From: an uncultured Porphyromonadaceae bacterium
GTDB taxonomy: Bacteria > Bacteroidota > Bacteroidia > Bacteroidales > Muribaculaceae
DNA length: 29,853 bases
Assembly (NCBI GenBank): GCA_900546835.1
Contig: UREH01000006.1
Coordinates: 1 to 29,853 of the forward strand
Direction: 5' to 3'
Under the pieces are notes generated by a model. That model worked only from the letters and a program-made list of their open reading frames with translations. It had not been told where the DNA came from and searched no databases. Position numbers and translations under genes: made by a program. Positions 10,941 through 19,403 of the stretch are shown here, piece by piece (position 1 is the first letter of the stretch; each line of letters opens with the position of its first letter).

Positions 10941-11085
10941 TCCTTCTTCATCGAGAAAAATCTCCTGAAAATTTCCCTCCTGGAAATATCAAAATCATTT
11001 CGACCAATTACTTATAACAATAATCATGCCAATTATGTTAGGCCGGTTGAGACGGAGCGTCTGTGGAATGCACTCGCCACCCCCG

Positions 11086-11124
11086 AAAAAAAAGGCGTTG
11101 TGTCGAATTTCGACACAACGCCTT
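11086..11124 (-). terminator. Intrinsic terminator of tig
   Basis: Arms 11092-11107 and 11109-11124 are perfect 16-base complements around a single base, so the real loop opens a few pairs. On the minus strand, eight T residues follow at 11093-11086. It begins 49 bp after the tig stop codon. This is a textbook Rho-independent terminator and separates tig transcription from clpP. Confidence 0.9.
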
Positions 11125-11173
11125 GGCAATGTATAAAATATACGGCAATTGATAGCGGGGAAGCCCGTAGGAC

Positions 11174-12541
11174 TTATTTGTCCTCGGGGTTGGCGAGCTT
11201 CTTGAACTCGTCGAGGCTTACGCTCTTCTCATCGAGCGATACGAGAGCCTTGATGGCATTGAAGAGCTTGCGGTTGGCCACATCTTCGTGCATGCGACCG
11301 CGGTAATTTTTGTCGTCAAGGATGCGCCGGGCGTAGTTGGTGATGGTCTCTTCGTCCATGTTGGTCATGCCATACTGGGCGAACTGCTGGGCTGCCAGGG
11401 CTTTGGCGAAGCCGAGCATGTCGTCGTCGGTTACCTTGATGTCGAGTTTCTCGGCGATTTTGCCGCGGAGAAGCTCCCATTTGATCGAGGGAACCATCTT
11501 TTCATATTCCTCGGCCACATTTTCCTCGTTGAGACCTTCGTTGCGCTTCACAAGCCATTTCTTGAGGAATTCGGCGGGAAGATTGAACGTGCCGAATTTG
11601 CTCATGAGCAGTTCCTGGATGTCGCGGTTGAACATCTGGTCGCTGTTGGGGGCGAGCTGCATGGCGATCATCTTTTTGAGCTCGGCGAAGTAAGTGGCTT
11701 CGTCGGTAACGCCTGCGTTGCCGGGGAATACCTCTTTGTAAAGTTCCTCGCCGTGCTGGGCGGGTTTGAGCACGATGATTTCGGAGATGGCCATCTCGAA
11801 GTCGCCCTGGAGCGTTGCGGCTTTCTCCTTGTCGACGTGGAGCATCGAGGAGAGCTCGGCTGTGTTGCCGTTGCAGGTCTTGTAGGGGTTGAATACGACC
11901 TTGTCGCCTACCTTTTTGCCGAGGAAGAGGGCAGCCTGGTCCTTGTCGGTGAAATACATGGGGGCTACGATACCATCGACCACCTGAACGGCGGTTTCGT
12001 CGGTGAGCACCGAACCATCGGCGGCAAGCTGCATGATGGCGCCCTTTACGAGAGCCTTTGCGTCGACTTCCTCGCCGGGCACCTGGGCGCCGAAGCGCTC
12101 GCAGAGAGCTTTATCCTGCTCGGCAACCATTTCGTCGGTCACGTCGATGGTGTAGTAGGGCGCCGTGATGTCTTTGTTGATCTCGACGTTGATTTCCGGT
12201 GCGAGACCGACTTCGTATTCAAACGTATAATCGGTGTCGCTGAGGTTGATGGTCTTCATCTCGACGGGTAGCGGCTCGCCGAGCACGTCGACCTTGTTTT
12301 CACGGATATAATCGATTACGGCGCGGTAAACCTCTTCATTGAGCACGGAGGCCTTGACGTCGCGGCCGAAGCGGCGGCGGAGCTGGTCGATGCTTACGTG
12401 GCCTTTGCGGAAGCCGGGAATCTGGCGCGTACGGCCTATTTCTTTAAGCTCGGCGTTAACCTTGTCGGCATAGTCGGCAGAGCTGACCTCAACCTTGATG
12501 CGGCCTTCCAGGTCGCCGGTTTTTTCAAGCGTAACTTGCAT
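11174..12541 (-). CDS. tig: Trigger factor (ribosome-associated chaperone)
   Basis: Binds the ribosome exit tunnel and shields nascent chains. The N-terminal domain carries the ribosome-docking signature as GFRKGHVSID (from residue 43). The GFR core is kept, but His replaces the usual Lys of GFRxGKxP. A central region of about 150-250 occupies the place of the FKBP-like prolyl isomerase domain and appears divergent, as in other Bacteroidota. The C-terminal helical chaperone arms are rich in charged residues and end in EFKKLANPEDK. The 455-residue length is typical. It is the first gene of the minus-strand tig / clpP / clpX / recQ neighbourhood but has its own promoter and terminator, so it is probably monocistronic. 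The start at MQVTLEKTGD matches the family. Confidence 0.95.
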   Translation of the reverse strand: MQVTLEKTGDLEGRIKVEVSSADYADKVNAELKEIGRTRQIPGFRKGHVSIDQLRRRFGRDVKASVLNEEVYRAVIDYIRENKVDVLGEPLPVEMKTINLSDTDYTFEYEVGLAPEINVEINKDITAPYYTIDVTDEMVAEQDKALCERFGAQVPGEEVDAKALVKGAIMQLAADGSVLTDETAVQVVDGIVAPMYFTDKDQAALFLGKKVGDKVVFNPYKTCNGNTAELSSMLHVDKEKAATLQGDFEMAISEIIVLKPAQHGEELYKEVFPGNAGVTDEATYFAELKKMIAMQLAPNSDQMFNRDIQELLMSKFGTFNLPAEFLKKWLVKRNEGLNEENVAEEYEKMVPSIKWELLRGKIAEKLDIKVTDDDMLGFAKALAAQQFAQYGMTNMDEETITNYARRILDDKNYRGRMHEDVANRKLFNAIKALVSLDEKSVSLDEFKKLANPEDK

Positions 12542-12627
12542 AATTACTGTGGTTTTTGAGCCATCGGCAGGAGCGCGTGCGCCGGCCGGGCGTATTTTGT
12601 GATTGTTTGTTTAGTTTTTAGCAGGTG

Positions 12628-12659
12628 CAAAATTACAATTTATTTTTGTTTCTGCGAAA
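12628..12659 (-). promoter_or_regulatory. Probable tig promoter
   Basis: On the minus strand, TTTC (12659-12656), 20 nt and TAATTTTG (12635-12628) match the Bacteroidota consensus closely, with an exact -7 TAnnTTTG. They lie 87 nt upstream of the tig start, in the divergent tig-ftsE region. Confidence 0.6.
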
Positions 12660-12762
12660 TAGCACGTTGAATTTGCCCGGTTTTTACGATGGTATCAGTC
12701 GGAAAGTTTGTTAAAAATTAGTTAATGCGGGTGCGGCAGTCGCTTTTTGGGTCGGCATAGTC

Positions 12763-12770
12763 TAACTTTG
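12763..12770 (+). promoter_or_regulatory. Probable promoter of the ftsE-lysC-SDR unit
   Basis: TAACTTTG is an exact -7 element, 26 nt upstream of the ftsE ATG. The best TTTG upstream is only 13 nt away, so the -33 element is weak. It faces away from the tig promoter in a 255-bp divergent region. Confidence 0.5.
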
Positions 12771-12796
12771 CATACCGAAACAGCAAACGACACTTG

Positions 12797-13462
12797 ATGA
12801 GTATAGTAGATTATTCCGACGTGGAGTTGCTCCGCAACGAGCTTGTGGTGCTGAAACACGTGAATTTTTCGCTCGAAGTGGGCGAATTCGTATATCTTAT
12901 CGGTAAGGTGGGAAGCGGCAAATCGACGCTGCTTAAATCCATGTATGCCGAGATACCGGTGCAGGGAGGTAGCGCCCGTGTGCTGGATTTCGACCTGAAT
13001 GCCATACGGCGCGCCGACATTCCGATGCTTCGCCGCCAGATCGGCATCGTATTCCAGGACTTCCAGCTGCTTACTGACCGCAACGTGTATCAGAACCTGC
13101 GCTTCGTGCTCGACGCCACCGGATGGCGCAATGCCGACGAAAAGGAGGAGCGCATAGATACGGTACTCAAACGCGTCGGGATGGCCAACAAGAGCTACAA
13201 GATGCCTCATGAGCTGTCGGGCGGCGAGCAGCAGCGAATCGTAATAGCCCGGGCGCTGCTCAACAATCCCAGACTGATACTTGCCGACGAGCCTACGGGC
13301 AATCTCGACCCCGCCACCGGCGACAGCATAGTGCGCACACTTCGGGAAATCGCTGAGACAGGCACGGCCGTTGTAATGGCCACCCACAACCTGCAGCTTG
13401 TGGAGCAGTATCCCGCGCGGGTAATGCAGTGTGCCGACAAGCAACTTCTGACGCTCGACTAA
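12797..13462 (+). CDS. ftsE: Cell division ATP-binding protein FtsE
   Basis: ATPase partner of the membrane protein FtsX; the complex links the divisome to cell-wall hydrolase activation. The 221-residue product has Walker A GKVGSGKST (36-44), a Q-loop in IGIVFQDFQLL, signature LSGGEQQR (140-147), Walker B LILADEPTGNLD (Asp164-Glu165) and the switch His in MATHN. The Q-loop and GNLD form are typical of FtsE rather than other importer ATPases. An in-frame TTG lies immediately upstream; ATG at 12797 is the simpler start. No ftsX is adjacent, so the partner must be encoded elsewhere. It is followed after 56 bp by aspartate kinase without a visible promoter, suggesting co-transcription. Confidence 0.9.
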   Translation: MSIVDYSDVELLRNELVVLKHVNFSLEVGEFVYLIGKVGSGKSTLLKSMYAEIPVQGGSARVLDFDLNAIRRADIPMLRRQIGIVFQDFQLLTDRNVYQNLRFVLDATGWRNADEKEERIDTVLKRVGMANKSYKMPHELSGGEQQRIVIARALLNNPRLILADEPTGNLDPATGDSIVRTLREIAETGTAVVMATHNLQLVEQYPARVMQCADKQLLTLD

Positions 13463-13518
13463 CACCGCGCCCGCTCAATTATAAACCAATCAGCAAACCA
13501 CGAAACATATAAGCGACC

Positions 13519-14841
13519 TTGAAAGTACTGAAATTCGGAGGCACTTCGGTGGGAAGTGCACAGCGCATAAAGGAAGTAGCCGCACTGGTGCGTCCGCGCG
13601 GTGTTAATATTATTGTGCTCTCGGCCATGTCGGGCACCACCAATACCCTGGTTGAGATTGCCGACTATCTGCACCGCCACAACGTGAACGGCGCCAAGGA
13701 CACTATCAACCGGCTGGAAAAGAAATATTCGGCCGTGGTCGACGAGCTCTATACCACTGACGAGGCCCGCGCACGCGCCCTCGAAATGCTGGCAGGTACG
13801 TTCCGCCATCTGCGCGCGTTTGCCCACGAGGGTGAATTCACCGAGGCCGACGAAAAGGATATTCTCGCCCAGGGCGAACTCATGTCCACATCGCTGATGC
13901 AGTTCTATCTGCAGGAGCAGGGGGTGAAGTCGGTGTGGCTTCCGGCACTCGACTTCATGCGTATCGACGCCGACGGCGAGGCCGATGTGGATTTCATCAC
14001 CATGCGCCTCAAGCCCATGCTCGACTCCAATGCCGACGCCGAGCTGTTTGTTACCCAGGGATTCATCTGCCGCAACAGCCGCGGCGAAATCGACAACCTG
14101 CAGCGTGGAGGCTCGGACCTGACCGCCTCGCTTATCGGCGCCGCCATCTACGCCGAGGAGATTGAAATCTGGACCGACATCGACGGCATGCACAACAATG
14201 ATCCGCGCTACGTGGAGAAAACCGCTCCGGTTGCCGAGCTCCATTTCGACGAGGCAGCCGAACTGGCCTATTTCGGCGCAAAGATTCTGCACCCTGCATG
14301 CGTGATGCCAGCCAAGCTAAACAATATTCCTATCCGGGTACTCAACACGATGGACCCCACGGCCCGCGGCACGCTTATATACAATACCGTCCACTCACGC
14401 TCGATCAAGGCCGTCGCCGCCAAAGACGGCGTAATAGCTGTCAAGATTAAATCCACGAGGATGCTTCTCGCCTCGGGCTTCATTCATCGCGTATTCGAGA
14501 TATTCGACTCCTACAAGCGTCCGCTCGACATGATCGCTACCTCGGAGGTCGGAATTTCCGTTACAATCGACAATCCCCTCAAACTTGAGCACATAATCGA
14601 CGAACTCAAGGAGATAGGCACCGTATCGGTCGACTACGACATGGTGATTATCTGCGTGGTCGGCGACCTCGAATGGCACAACCGCGGCTTCGAGGCCAAG
14701 GCTATCGATGCCCTGCGCGACATTCCCCTGCGCATGATTTCCTACGGCGGCTCGAACTACAACATCTCCTTCCTGGTGAAGAAGGAAGACAAGGTGCGTG
14801 CGCTCAACGCCCTCACCGACCATCTTTTCGCTGACTGCTGA
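13519..14841 (+). CDS. lysC: Aspartate kinase, monofunctional
   Basis: Phosphorylates L-aspartate, the first step towards lysine/diaminopimelate, threonine and methionine. The kinase domain opens with the KFGGTSVGS motif (5-13). It also contains the substrate region NLQRGGSDLTASLIGAA and the WTDIDGM and DPRYV segments. Two ACT-like regulatory repeats occupy roughly residues 300-440 (SVTIDN and YNISFLVKKED regions), implying allosteric feedback. The 440-residue length excludes the fused aspartokinase-homoserine dehydrogenase. The start is the TTG at 13519: an in-frame TAA at 13510 blocks any upstream start, and the next Met would remove the nucleotide-binding motif. It lies between ftsE and an SDR gene with gaps of 56 and 22 bp, so it is likely part of one transcript. 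Confidence 0.95.
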   Translation: MKVLKFGGTSVGSAQRIKEVAALVRPRGVNIIVLSAMSGTTNTLVEIADYLHRHNVNGAKDTINRLEKKYSAVVDELYTTDEARARALEMLAGTFRHLRAFAHEGEFTEADEKDILAQGELMSTSLMQFYLQEQGVKSVWLPALDFMRIDADGEADVDFITMRLKPMLDSNADAELFVTQGFICRNSRGEIDNLQRGGSDLTASLIGAAIYAEEIEIWTDIDGMHNNDPRYVEKTAPVAELHFDEAAELAYFGAKILHPACVMPAKLNNIPIRVLNTMDPTARGTLIYNTVHSRSIKAVAAKDGVIAVKIKSTRMLLASGFIHRVFEIFDSYKRPLDMIATSEVGISVTIDNPLKLEHIIDELKEIGTVSVDYDMVIICVVGDLEWHNRGFEAKAIDALRDIPLRMISYGGSNYNISFLVKKEDKVRALNALTDHLFADC

Positions 14842-14863
14842 TTTTTATTTTACGCTGCTTCCC

Positions 14864-15715
14864 ATGGCCGATAATTACCTCGAAAAACGGATGGACGACC
14901 TCAGGCGCGGAAACCGCCCGGGCGCCTATCGCCCGAAGCTCACTCCGTCGGGCGTGGTCACAGGTAAGCTGCAGGTGGCGTTTCCGCCACGGCGCGTGTT
15001 GGTCACCGGAGGTGCCTCCGGCATAGGCCGCGCGATTGTAGAGGCATACTGTAAGGCCGGCTGCCGCGTGGCGTTTGTCGATACCGATATGGAGGCTGGC
15101 CGATCCACAGCCTCCGCCACCGGTTCGAGGTTTATTCCCCTCGACGTTGCCGACGCCGATGCCCTTGTCGAGGCGATGGAGAAGCTTATGCACTCGTGGG
15201 GCGACCTCGACATTATTGTGAATAATGTCGGTGTCTGCCGGTTTGTTCCTTTGGAGGAGTGCTCCGTCGAGGAGTTCGACATAACAACGGCGGTAAACCT
15301 CCGCTCGGTGTTCATCACCGCGCGCACCCTTGCCAGGCACCGCCGCTCCCTGGCTGTAGGCAATGCTTTCGGACGCATTATTAATATTGCGTCTACGCGG
15401 GCCTTGCAGAGCGAACCCGGCACCGAGGCGTATTCTGCATCGAAGGGTGGTATCGTGGCTCTGACCCATGCGCTGATGATGTCGCTCGCACCGCTTTCTA
15501 TTACGGTAAATGCTATTTCGCCCGGCTGGATAGTAACCGACCCCGCAGAAGAACTGTCCGACGCCGACCATACCCAGCATCCCTCCGGTCGCACCGGAAC
15601 GCCGGCCGACGTAGCGCGCCTCTGCTTATGGCTTTCGCTTCCGGGAAACGATTTCATCAACGGCGAGAACATTACTCTCGACGGCGGGATAACTAAAAAG
15701 ATGCAATATGTCTGA
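14864..15715 (+). CDS. Short-chain dehydrogenase/reductase (SDR) family oxidoreductase
   Basis: A classical SDR with an NAD(P)-binding Rossmann fold. The cofactor motif is TGGASGIG (48-55), and an acidic Asp at the end of the second strand (FVDTD) favours NAD(H). The NNVG structural motif (120-123) and the catalytic Ser177 (IASTRA), Tyr190 and Lys194 (YSASK) are all present. The tail has the usual INGENITLDGG. About 40 extra residues precede the Rossmann fold, longer than in FabG-like enzymes. ATG 14864 (MADNYLEK) is preferred over a start inside the lysC end. It follows lysC by 22 bp and is probably co-transcribed. The substrate cannot be read from sequence. A role in amino-acid metabolism is suggested only by position; FabG- or sugar-dehydrogenase-like activity is equally possible. 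Confidence 0.88.
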   Translation: MADNYLEKRMDDLRRGNRPGAYRPKLTPSGVVTGKLQVAFPPRRVLVTGGASGIGRAIVEAYCKAGCRVAFVDTDMEAGRSTASATGSRFIPLDVADADALVEAMEKLMHSWGDLDIIVNNVGVCRFVPLEECSVEEFDITTAVNLRSVFITARTLARHRRSLAVGNAFGRIINIASTRALQSEPGTEAYSASKGGIVALTHALMMSLAPLSITVNAISPGWIVTDPAEELSDADHTQHPSGRTGTPADVARLCLWLSLPGNDFINGENITLDGGITKKMQYV

Positions 15716-15733
15716 TTTTAACATAATTTAACC

Positions 15734-15743
15734 GGGGGGGGGG
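15734..15743 (+). repeat. 10-G homopolymer upstream of the outer-membrane protein gene
   Basis: Ten consecutive G residues lie 18 bp after the SDR stop codon, 32 bp upstream of the -7 element and 75 bp upstream of the start codon of the large outer-membrane protein. Tracts of this length are prone to slipped-strand length change and stand out from the rest of the window. It could also be a sequencing or assembly weak point. Confidence 0.85.
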
Positions 15744-15775
15744 TAGCGCGAGGTCTATTATTCAGAAAATTCCAC

Positions 15776-15783
15776 TATATTTG
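15776..15783 (+). promoter_or_regulatory. Probable -7 promoter element of the outer-membrane protein/GLPGLI operon
   Basis: TATATTTG is an exact TAnnTTTG match, 35 nt upstream of the GTG start. No good TTTG lies at the -33 position, so expression may depend on an activator or on the upstream G-tract region. Confidence 0.5.
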
Positions 15784-15818
15784 CATGCTCACGGTCGGTT
15801 CCGTTTCTGCTTTTACCG

Positions 15819-18458
15819 GTGACTGTGGAAAAAGAATATGCCAGGCCTGTTAAAACACGTGTAACCCCGCTCATTTTAGCTCTGTTCGGGATATGCTCCG
15901 TTCAGAACCTCCCGGCCCAGACGGCTTCCGCCCCGACGGCCGTAATTGTCGGCAAGGTGACGGATATATCCACGGCTGAACCGCTCGGCGGAGTCTCCGC
16001 CCGACTGCTCGATGGGAGCGGCAAAGTAAAAAGCTTTACCAATTCGAACGACAAGGGAGTGTTCCGGCTCAAAATGCCGGCTGGAGGTGGCAGAACACTT
16101 AAATTTGCCCGAATGGGCTATGCCGACGAAGCTATACCGCTCGATAGCGTGAATCCGGCCGACACGCTGCGTGTGGCGATGCTTGTACAGGCCTTCGAGC
16201 TTAAGGAGGTAGGTGTGCGCGCACGGCGCATACGAGAGAACGGCGACACCGTGACGTACACCGTTGGCCAGTTCACCCGGGCGCAGGACCGCTCGATAGG
16301 CGACGTGATGAAGAGGATGCCAGGATTGGATGTTGACGCCTCGGGAAAGGTCCAGTATCAAGGTACTGACATAAACAAGATGTATGTGGAAGGCAACGAC
16401 CTTGCCGGCTCGAAATACGGCACGCTCACCCAGAATATCCAGGCCGAGAACGTCGGAGCGGTAGAAGTGCTTGAGAACCATCAGCCCATGCAGGTGCTCC
16501 GCGGTCTGTCCATAAGCGATCAGGCTGCTGTTAACCTGAAGCTCAAGGAGAAGGCGAAAATCAAGGTTATGGCCCACGGCTCCGCCGCCGGAGGCTGGGG
16601 CGAGAATGCCGGAGGTCTCTATGCCGGCGAACTCTTTCTCATGTCGGTGAAAGGGAAGGTTCAGAACGCTACTTCGATTAAACTCAACAATCTCGGACGT
16701 CCCCTCGGCGGCATCAAAGGCTTCTTCGGAGGGTCGGAGGGCGAGAGCATCGAGTCTTTCATTTCGGCCGGTGGAACAGGGGGGAGCTACATGTCGCGAT
16801 TCGGCCGTTCGGCGGCGTTCGAGACTACGTCGACATGGAAAAACAATCACGACGGCCAGTGGCGCCTTCAGGCCGAATATGCCTACGACCATCTCTGGAC
16901 CGACCGCTCCACCATCACGACTTATTTCCTTCCCACGGGCAACCGCATAATTACAGAAGACCGCCACGCCGACTCCCACGTGCATTCCGCGTCGCTGTCG
17001 GCCAACTACGAGATAAATCAGAAACGCTACTACCTTAACAATAACCTGACCGGCAACTTCACCTGGAACGGCGACCGCGTCAATATCGAGGGAACGCTTT
17101 CCAACCGGCAGCATACCGTCTCCCCTTATTATGATGTGGCCAACCGCCTGAAGATTATACGCCGTTTCGGCGAGAACAGAATTGTGACGTTCAACAGCAC
17201 CAACCAGTTTCTTTCGCGCCCCGAACAGCTCTGGGTTGAGACCACAGCCTATGGCGACATGGCGCGCTACGGGAGCCATGTAGGGCAGCACTCGTTTTTT
17301 ACCGACGAGCGCGCATCCTATGGCTTCATCATCAGGAAGGTGATAGTATCGCTTGAGGGCGGTGTGGCCGGTTTTGTGCGCCACCTCGACTCGCAGCTCA
17401 ACGGTACACTCCCCGACGGGATGCCCGACGAATCCAATGACCTGTCCACCAACTATGTGCGCGTGTTCATAAAGCCTAAATTCGAGCTTAACCTCAAGCG
17501 TATAAGCTTCAACCTCAACATGCCGGTGAATTTCTACAGCTACTTCTTCGGAGGCGCGCTGAAAAACCGCAGCGAGGTGTTCATCTCCCCGACGCTGTCG
17601 ATGCAGTGGAAGCCCAACTCGCGACATACCATAAACCTCAACGCCACGTGGCGGCGCAATCCGGCGTCGCTATCGAATATCCACTCCGGCCTGGTGATGG
17701 CCGACTACCGCACCTTCAACGCCGGAGTCGACGATTACTATTCGTCGTCGCGCCACGGCTTCTGGGGCGATTGGAACTGGCGCAACACACGCCGCGGATG
17801 GTTCGCCCATGCCAGTTTCGACCATGCGTGGAACCGTCTCAAGTCGGGAGTCTCGCAGATGCTTATCGGCGACTATGTGGTCAACGCCTACCGCGCCGAG
17901 CCCTCGACGTCGCAGGAGACGAAGGCTTATGCGAGAATACAGAAGAGCCTCGACGCCATCCAGTCGTCCGTACAGCTGAACGGCTCGTTCCGACGCACCG
18001 ATGAGACGGCTTTCTCGCAGGGAGAAGAGGTGAACCGCCGGCTGCTCGTCTATAGGGCGTTTGCGAGCCTCGACGTGCGTTTCTGCAGTTGGCTCAATGC
18101 CGCGTACAATCTCTTCTTCAGTCATACGCGCATGCATATATCCATGCTCCCCTCTGCCCTCAATACCGGCTACGACCATATGCTCGAAGCCACGGGTAAA
18201 TGGGGCAAATGGATGGTGTCGGCCAATGGCGTGTATGGCACCACCAGCCTGGGGCCGGGCGACTATACACGTACCACCGACCTGGGCGTGCGCGTGAACT
18301 ACAAACTGAACAAGCGAGTAGAGTTTACTCTGAAGGCCTCAAATCTTCTCGACGACCGCAACCGGGTGACGCGTTCGTTCGATACGTTTTCGCAGACGGA
18401 GACCGCCGAGCGTCTTCGCGGCCGAGAATTCATGATAGGTATAGTGGTCAGCAACTGA
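15819..18458 (+). CDS. TonB-receptor-like outer-membrane beta-barrel protein with carboxypeptidase-regulatory domain
   Basis: A large outer-membrane protein of 879 residues. A signal peptide (about 11-38, hydrophobic LILALFGICSV) is followed by a carboxypeptidase regulatory-like (CarboxypepD_reg) beta-sandwich at about 42-125. A plug-like region lies at about 140-245, including SIGDVMKRMPGLDVDASGKVQY and the VEVLENHQPMQVLRG stretch typical of this group. The rest is an amphipathic, aromatic-rich barrel to the C-terminus. The architecture resembles TonB-dependent transporters, but there is no SusD partner. The start is a GTG at 15819 (or the GTG two codons later); no in-frame ATG is available upstream. 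It is followed after 22 bp by a GLPGLI-family gene, a pairing characteristic of Bacteroidota. The substrate is unknown. Confidence 0.88.
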   Translation: MTVEKEYARPVKTRVTPLILALFGICSVQNLPAQTASAPTAVIVGKVTDISTAEPLGGVSARLLDGSGKVKSFTNSNDKGVFRLKMPAGGGRTLKFARMGYADEAIPLDSVNPADTLRVAMLVQAFELKEVGVRARRIRENGDTVTYTVGQFTRAQDRSIGDVMKRMPGLDVDASGKVQYQGTDINKMYVEGNDLAGSKYGTLTQNIQAENVGAVEVLENHQPMQVLRGLSISDQAAVNLKLKEKAKIKVMAHGSAAGGWGENAGGLYAGELFLMSVKGKVQNATSIKLNNLGRPLGGIKGFFGGSEGESIESFISAGGTGGSYMSRFGRSAAFETTSTWKNNHDGQWRLQAEYAYDHLWTDRSTITTYFLPTGNRIITEDRHADSHVHSASLSANYEINQKRYYLNNNLTGNFTWNGDRVNIEGTLSNRQHTVSPYYDVANRLKIIRRFGENRIVTFNSTNQFLSRPEQLWVETTAYGDMARYGSHVGQHSFFTDERASYGFIIRKVIVSLEGGVAGFVRHLDSQLNGTLPDGMPDESNDLSTNYVRVFIKPKFELNLKRISFNLNMPVNFYSYFFGGALKNRSEVFISPTLSMQWKPNSRHTINLNATWRRNPASLSNIHSGLVMADYRTFNAGVDDYYSSSRHGFWGDWNWRNTRRGWFAHASFDHAWNRLKSGVSQMLIGDYVVNAYRAEPSTSQETKAYARIQKSLDAIQSSVQLNGSFRRTDETAFSQGEEVNRRLLVYRAFASLDVRFCSWLNAAYNLFFSHTRMHISMLPSALNTGYDHMLEATGKWGKWMVSANGVYGTTSLGPGDYTRTTDLGVRVNYKLNKRVEFTLKASNLLDDRNRVTRSFDTFSQTETAERLRGREFMIGIVVSN

Positions 18459-18480
18459 ATATCACCAATCTTCCAAGAAT

Positions 18481-19335
18481 ATGAAAAAACTGTTTGCAAT
18501 ATCGGCGGCCGCCTCGCTGGCTTTCTGCCTTTTGGCCGCCTCGCGTCCCGACGCGACACTTGTAGTGACCTACGATTTCGAACGATGCCGCCACGAGGTC
18601 GACAGCCTGGAGTATTCCACAGACCAGATGATTATCCAGCTTGCACCTACGGCATCACGTTTTTTCAGCGCCAAGACGGAATTTTTCGATTCGCTTCATA
18701 GCGCGCCGGGTGGAGCCAAACTCATCCAGCAGATGCAGATGGATGCCCTCAACAGTTCGGGCGGCATAAAGCGCGACGCCTCGGGCAATATCACGTCGAT
18801 TACGGTCGATGCCAAGGCGATGGAAAACGTCCCTTCGCGTGGATTCCTGACGTGTGTCTACAAAGACATGGACAAGGGTGAGATGACTATTTACGACGGC
18901 ATACGCGGCCCGTCGGACGTTCGCTATACGTATTCCCTTCCTGTTGATGAGATTGCATGGGAACCGGGCGACTCCATCGCCACCATCCTCGGCTATGAAT
19001 GCCAGAATGCTACCGGCGAATACCACGGCCGCCTGTGGGAGGCATGGTTCGCATCCGACCTGCCTTTGGCCGACGGCCCCTGGCAGCTCTGCGGACTTCC
19101 CGGCCTGATTCTCAAGGCAACCACGGCCGGCGACGAGTACCGGCTGACCGCTACGGGTGTGCACAGCGCGGCCGAGCCGATAAAAGACCTTCCGGGCGAC
19201 CCGGAAATCGAGGAAATCGACCGCCGGGAGTTTCTTAAGATGCTGGACAAGAATCATCGCGATCCGGGAATCATGTATGGCTATCCCATGCCGCAGGAGG
19301 TGTTCCATGACCTGATTGAGACCGACTACAAGTAA
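18481..19335 (+). CDS. GLPGLI family protein
   Basis: A secreted or periplasmic protein of 284 residues that carries the family's name motif as GLPGLILK (205-212). The motif is preceded by the typical WFASDLPLADGPWQLC segment and an ECQNATGEYHGR stretch. An N-terminal signal peptide covers about residues 1-20 (hydrophobic ISAAASLAFCLLAAS). The family is restricted mainly to Bacteroidota, has no firmly assigned function, and is recurrently encoded next to carboxypeptidase-regulatory-domain outer-membrane proteins, as here. The 22-bp spacing and same strand point to co-expression with the upstream barrel, perhaps as its accessory lid or chaperone (inference). It converges on trkA, with 68 bp between the two stop codons. 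Confidence 0.9.
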   Translation: MKKLFAISAAASLAFCLLAASRPDATLVVTYDFERCRHEVDSLEYSTDQMIIQLAPTASRFFSAKTEFFDSLHSAPGGAKLIQQMQMDALNSSGGIKRDASGNITSITVDAKAMENVPSRGFLTCVYKDMDKGEMTIYDGIRGPSDVRYTYSLPVDEIAWEPGDSIATILGYECQNATGEYHGRLWEAWFASDLPLADGPWQLCGLPGLILKATTAGDEYRLTATGVHSAAEPIKDLPGDPEIEEIDRREFLKMLDKNHRDPGIMYGYPMPQEVFHDLIETDYK

Positions 19336-19403
19336 GAGACCCGGAAAAATTTGACAATCTCCCATATATTCCGACAACCGGACAACAGCCGGCGATCTTC
19401 CGG

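Larger units (their letters stand above)
10593..11085. other. Long noncoding stretch between clpP and the tig terminator
   Basis: No supported gene is seen in about 490 bp, which is visibly AT-richer than the flanking coding DNA. It holds the clpP promoter near one end and several small symmetric elements. The CATCGGCT word is repeated at 10766-10773 and 10787-10794. GTGTAGA-CA-TCTACAC is an inverted repeat at 10925-10940. ATTTCC-CTCCT-GGAAAT lies at 10971-10987, and AGACG-GAG-CGTCT at 11050-11062. Plus-strand ORFs here have no family resemblance, and one of them runs into tig antisense. A small RNA or a regulator-binding region is possible. Confidence 0.55.

Noticed and set aside
10869..11306. 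Plus-strand ORF of 145 codons across the clpP-tig gap
   Set aside because: It reads through the tig terminator hairpin and into tig antisense, and has no recognisable domain.
14798..14863. Earlier SDR start inside lysC
   Set aside because: The added residues are read from the lysC end in another frame and have no SDR resemblance; ATG 14864 gives a normal gap of 22 bp.
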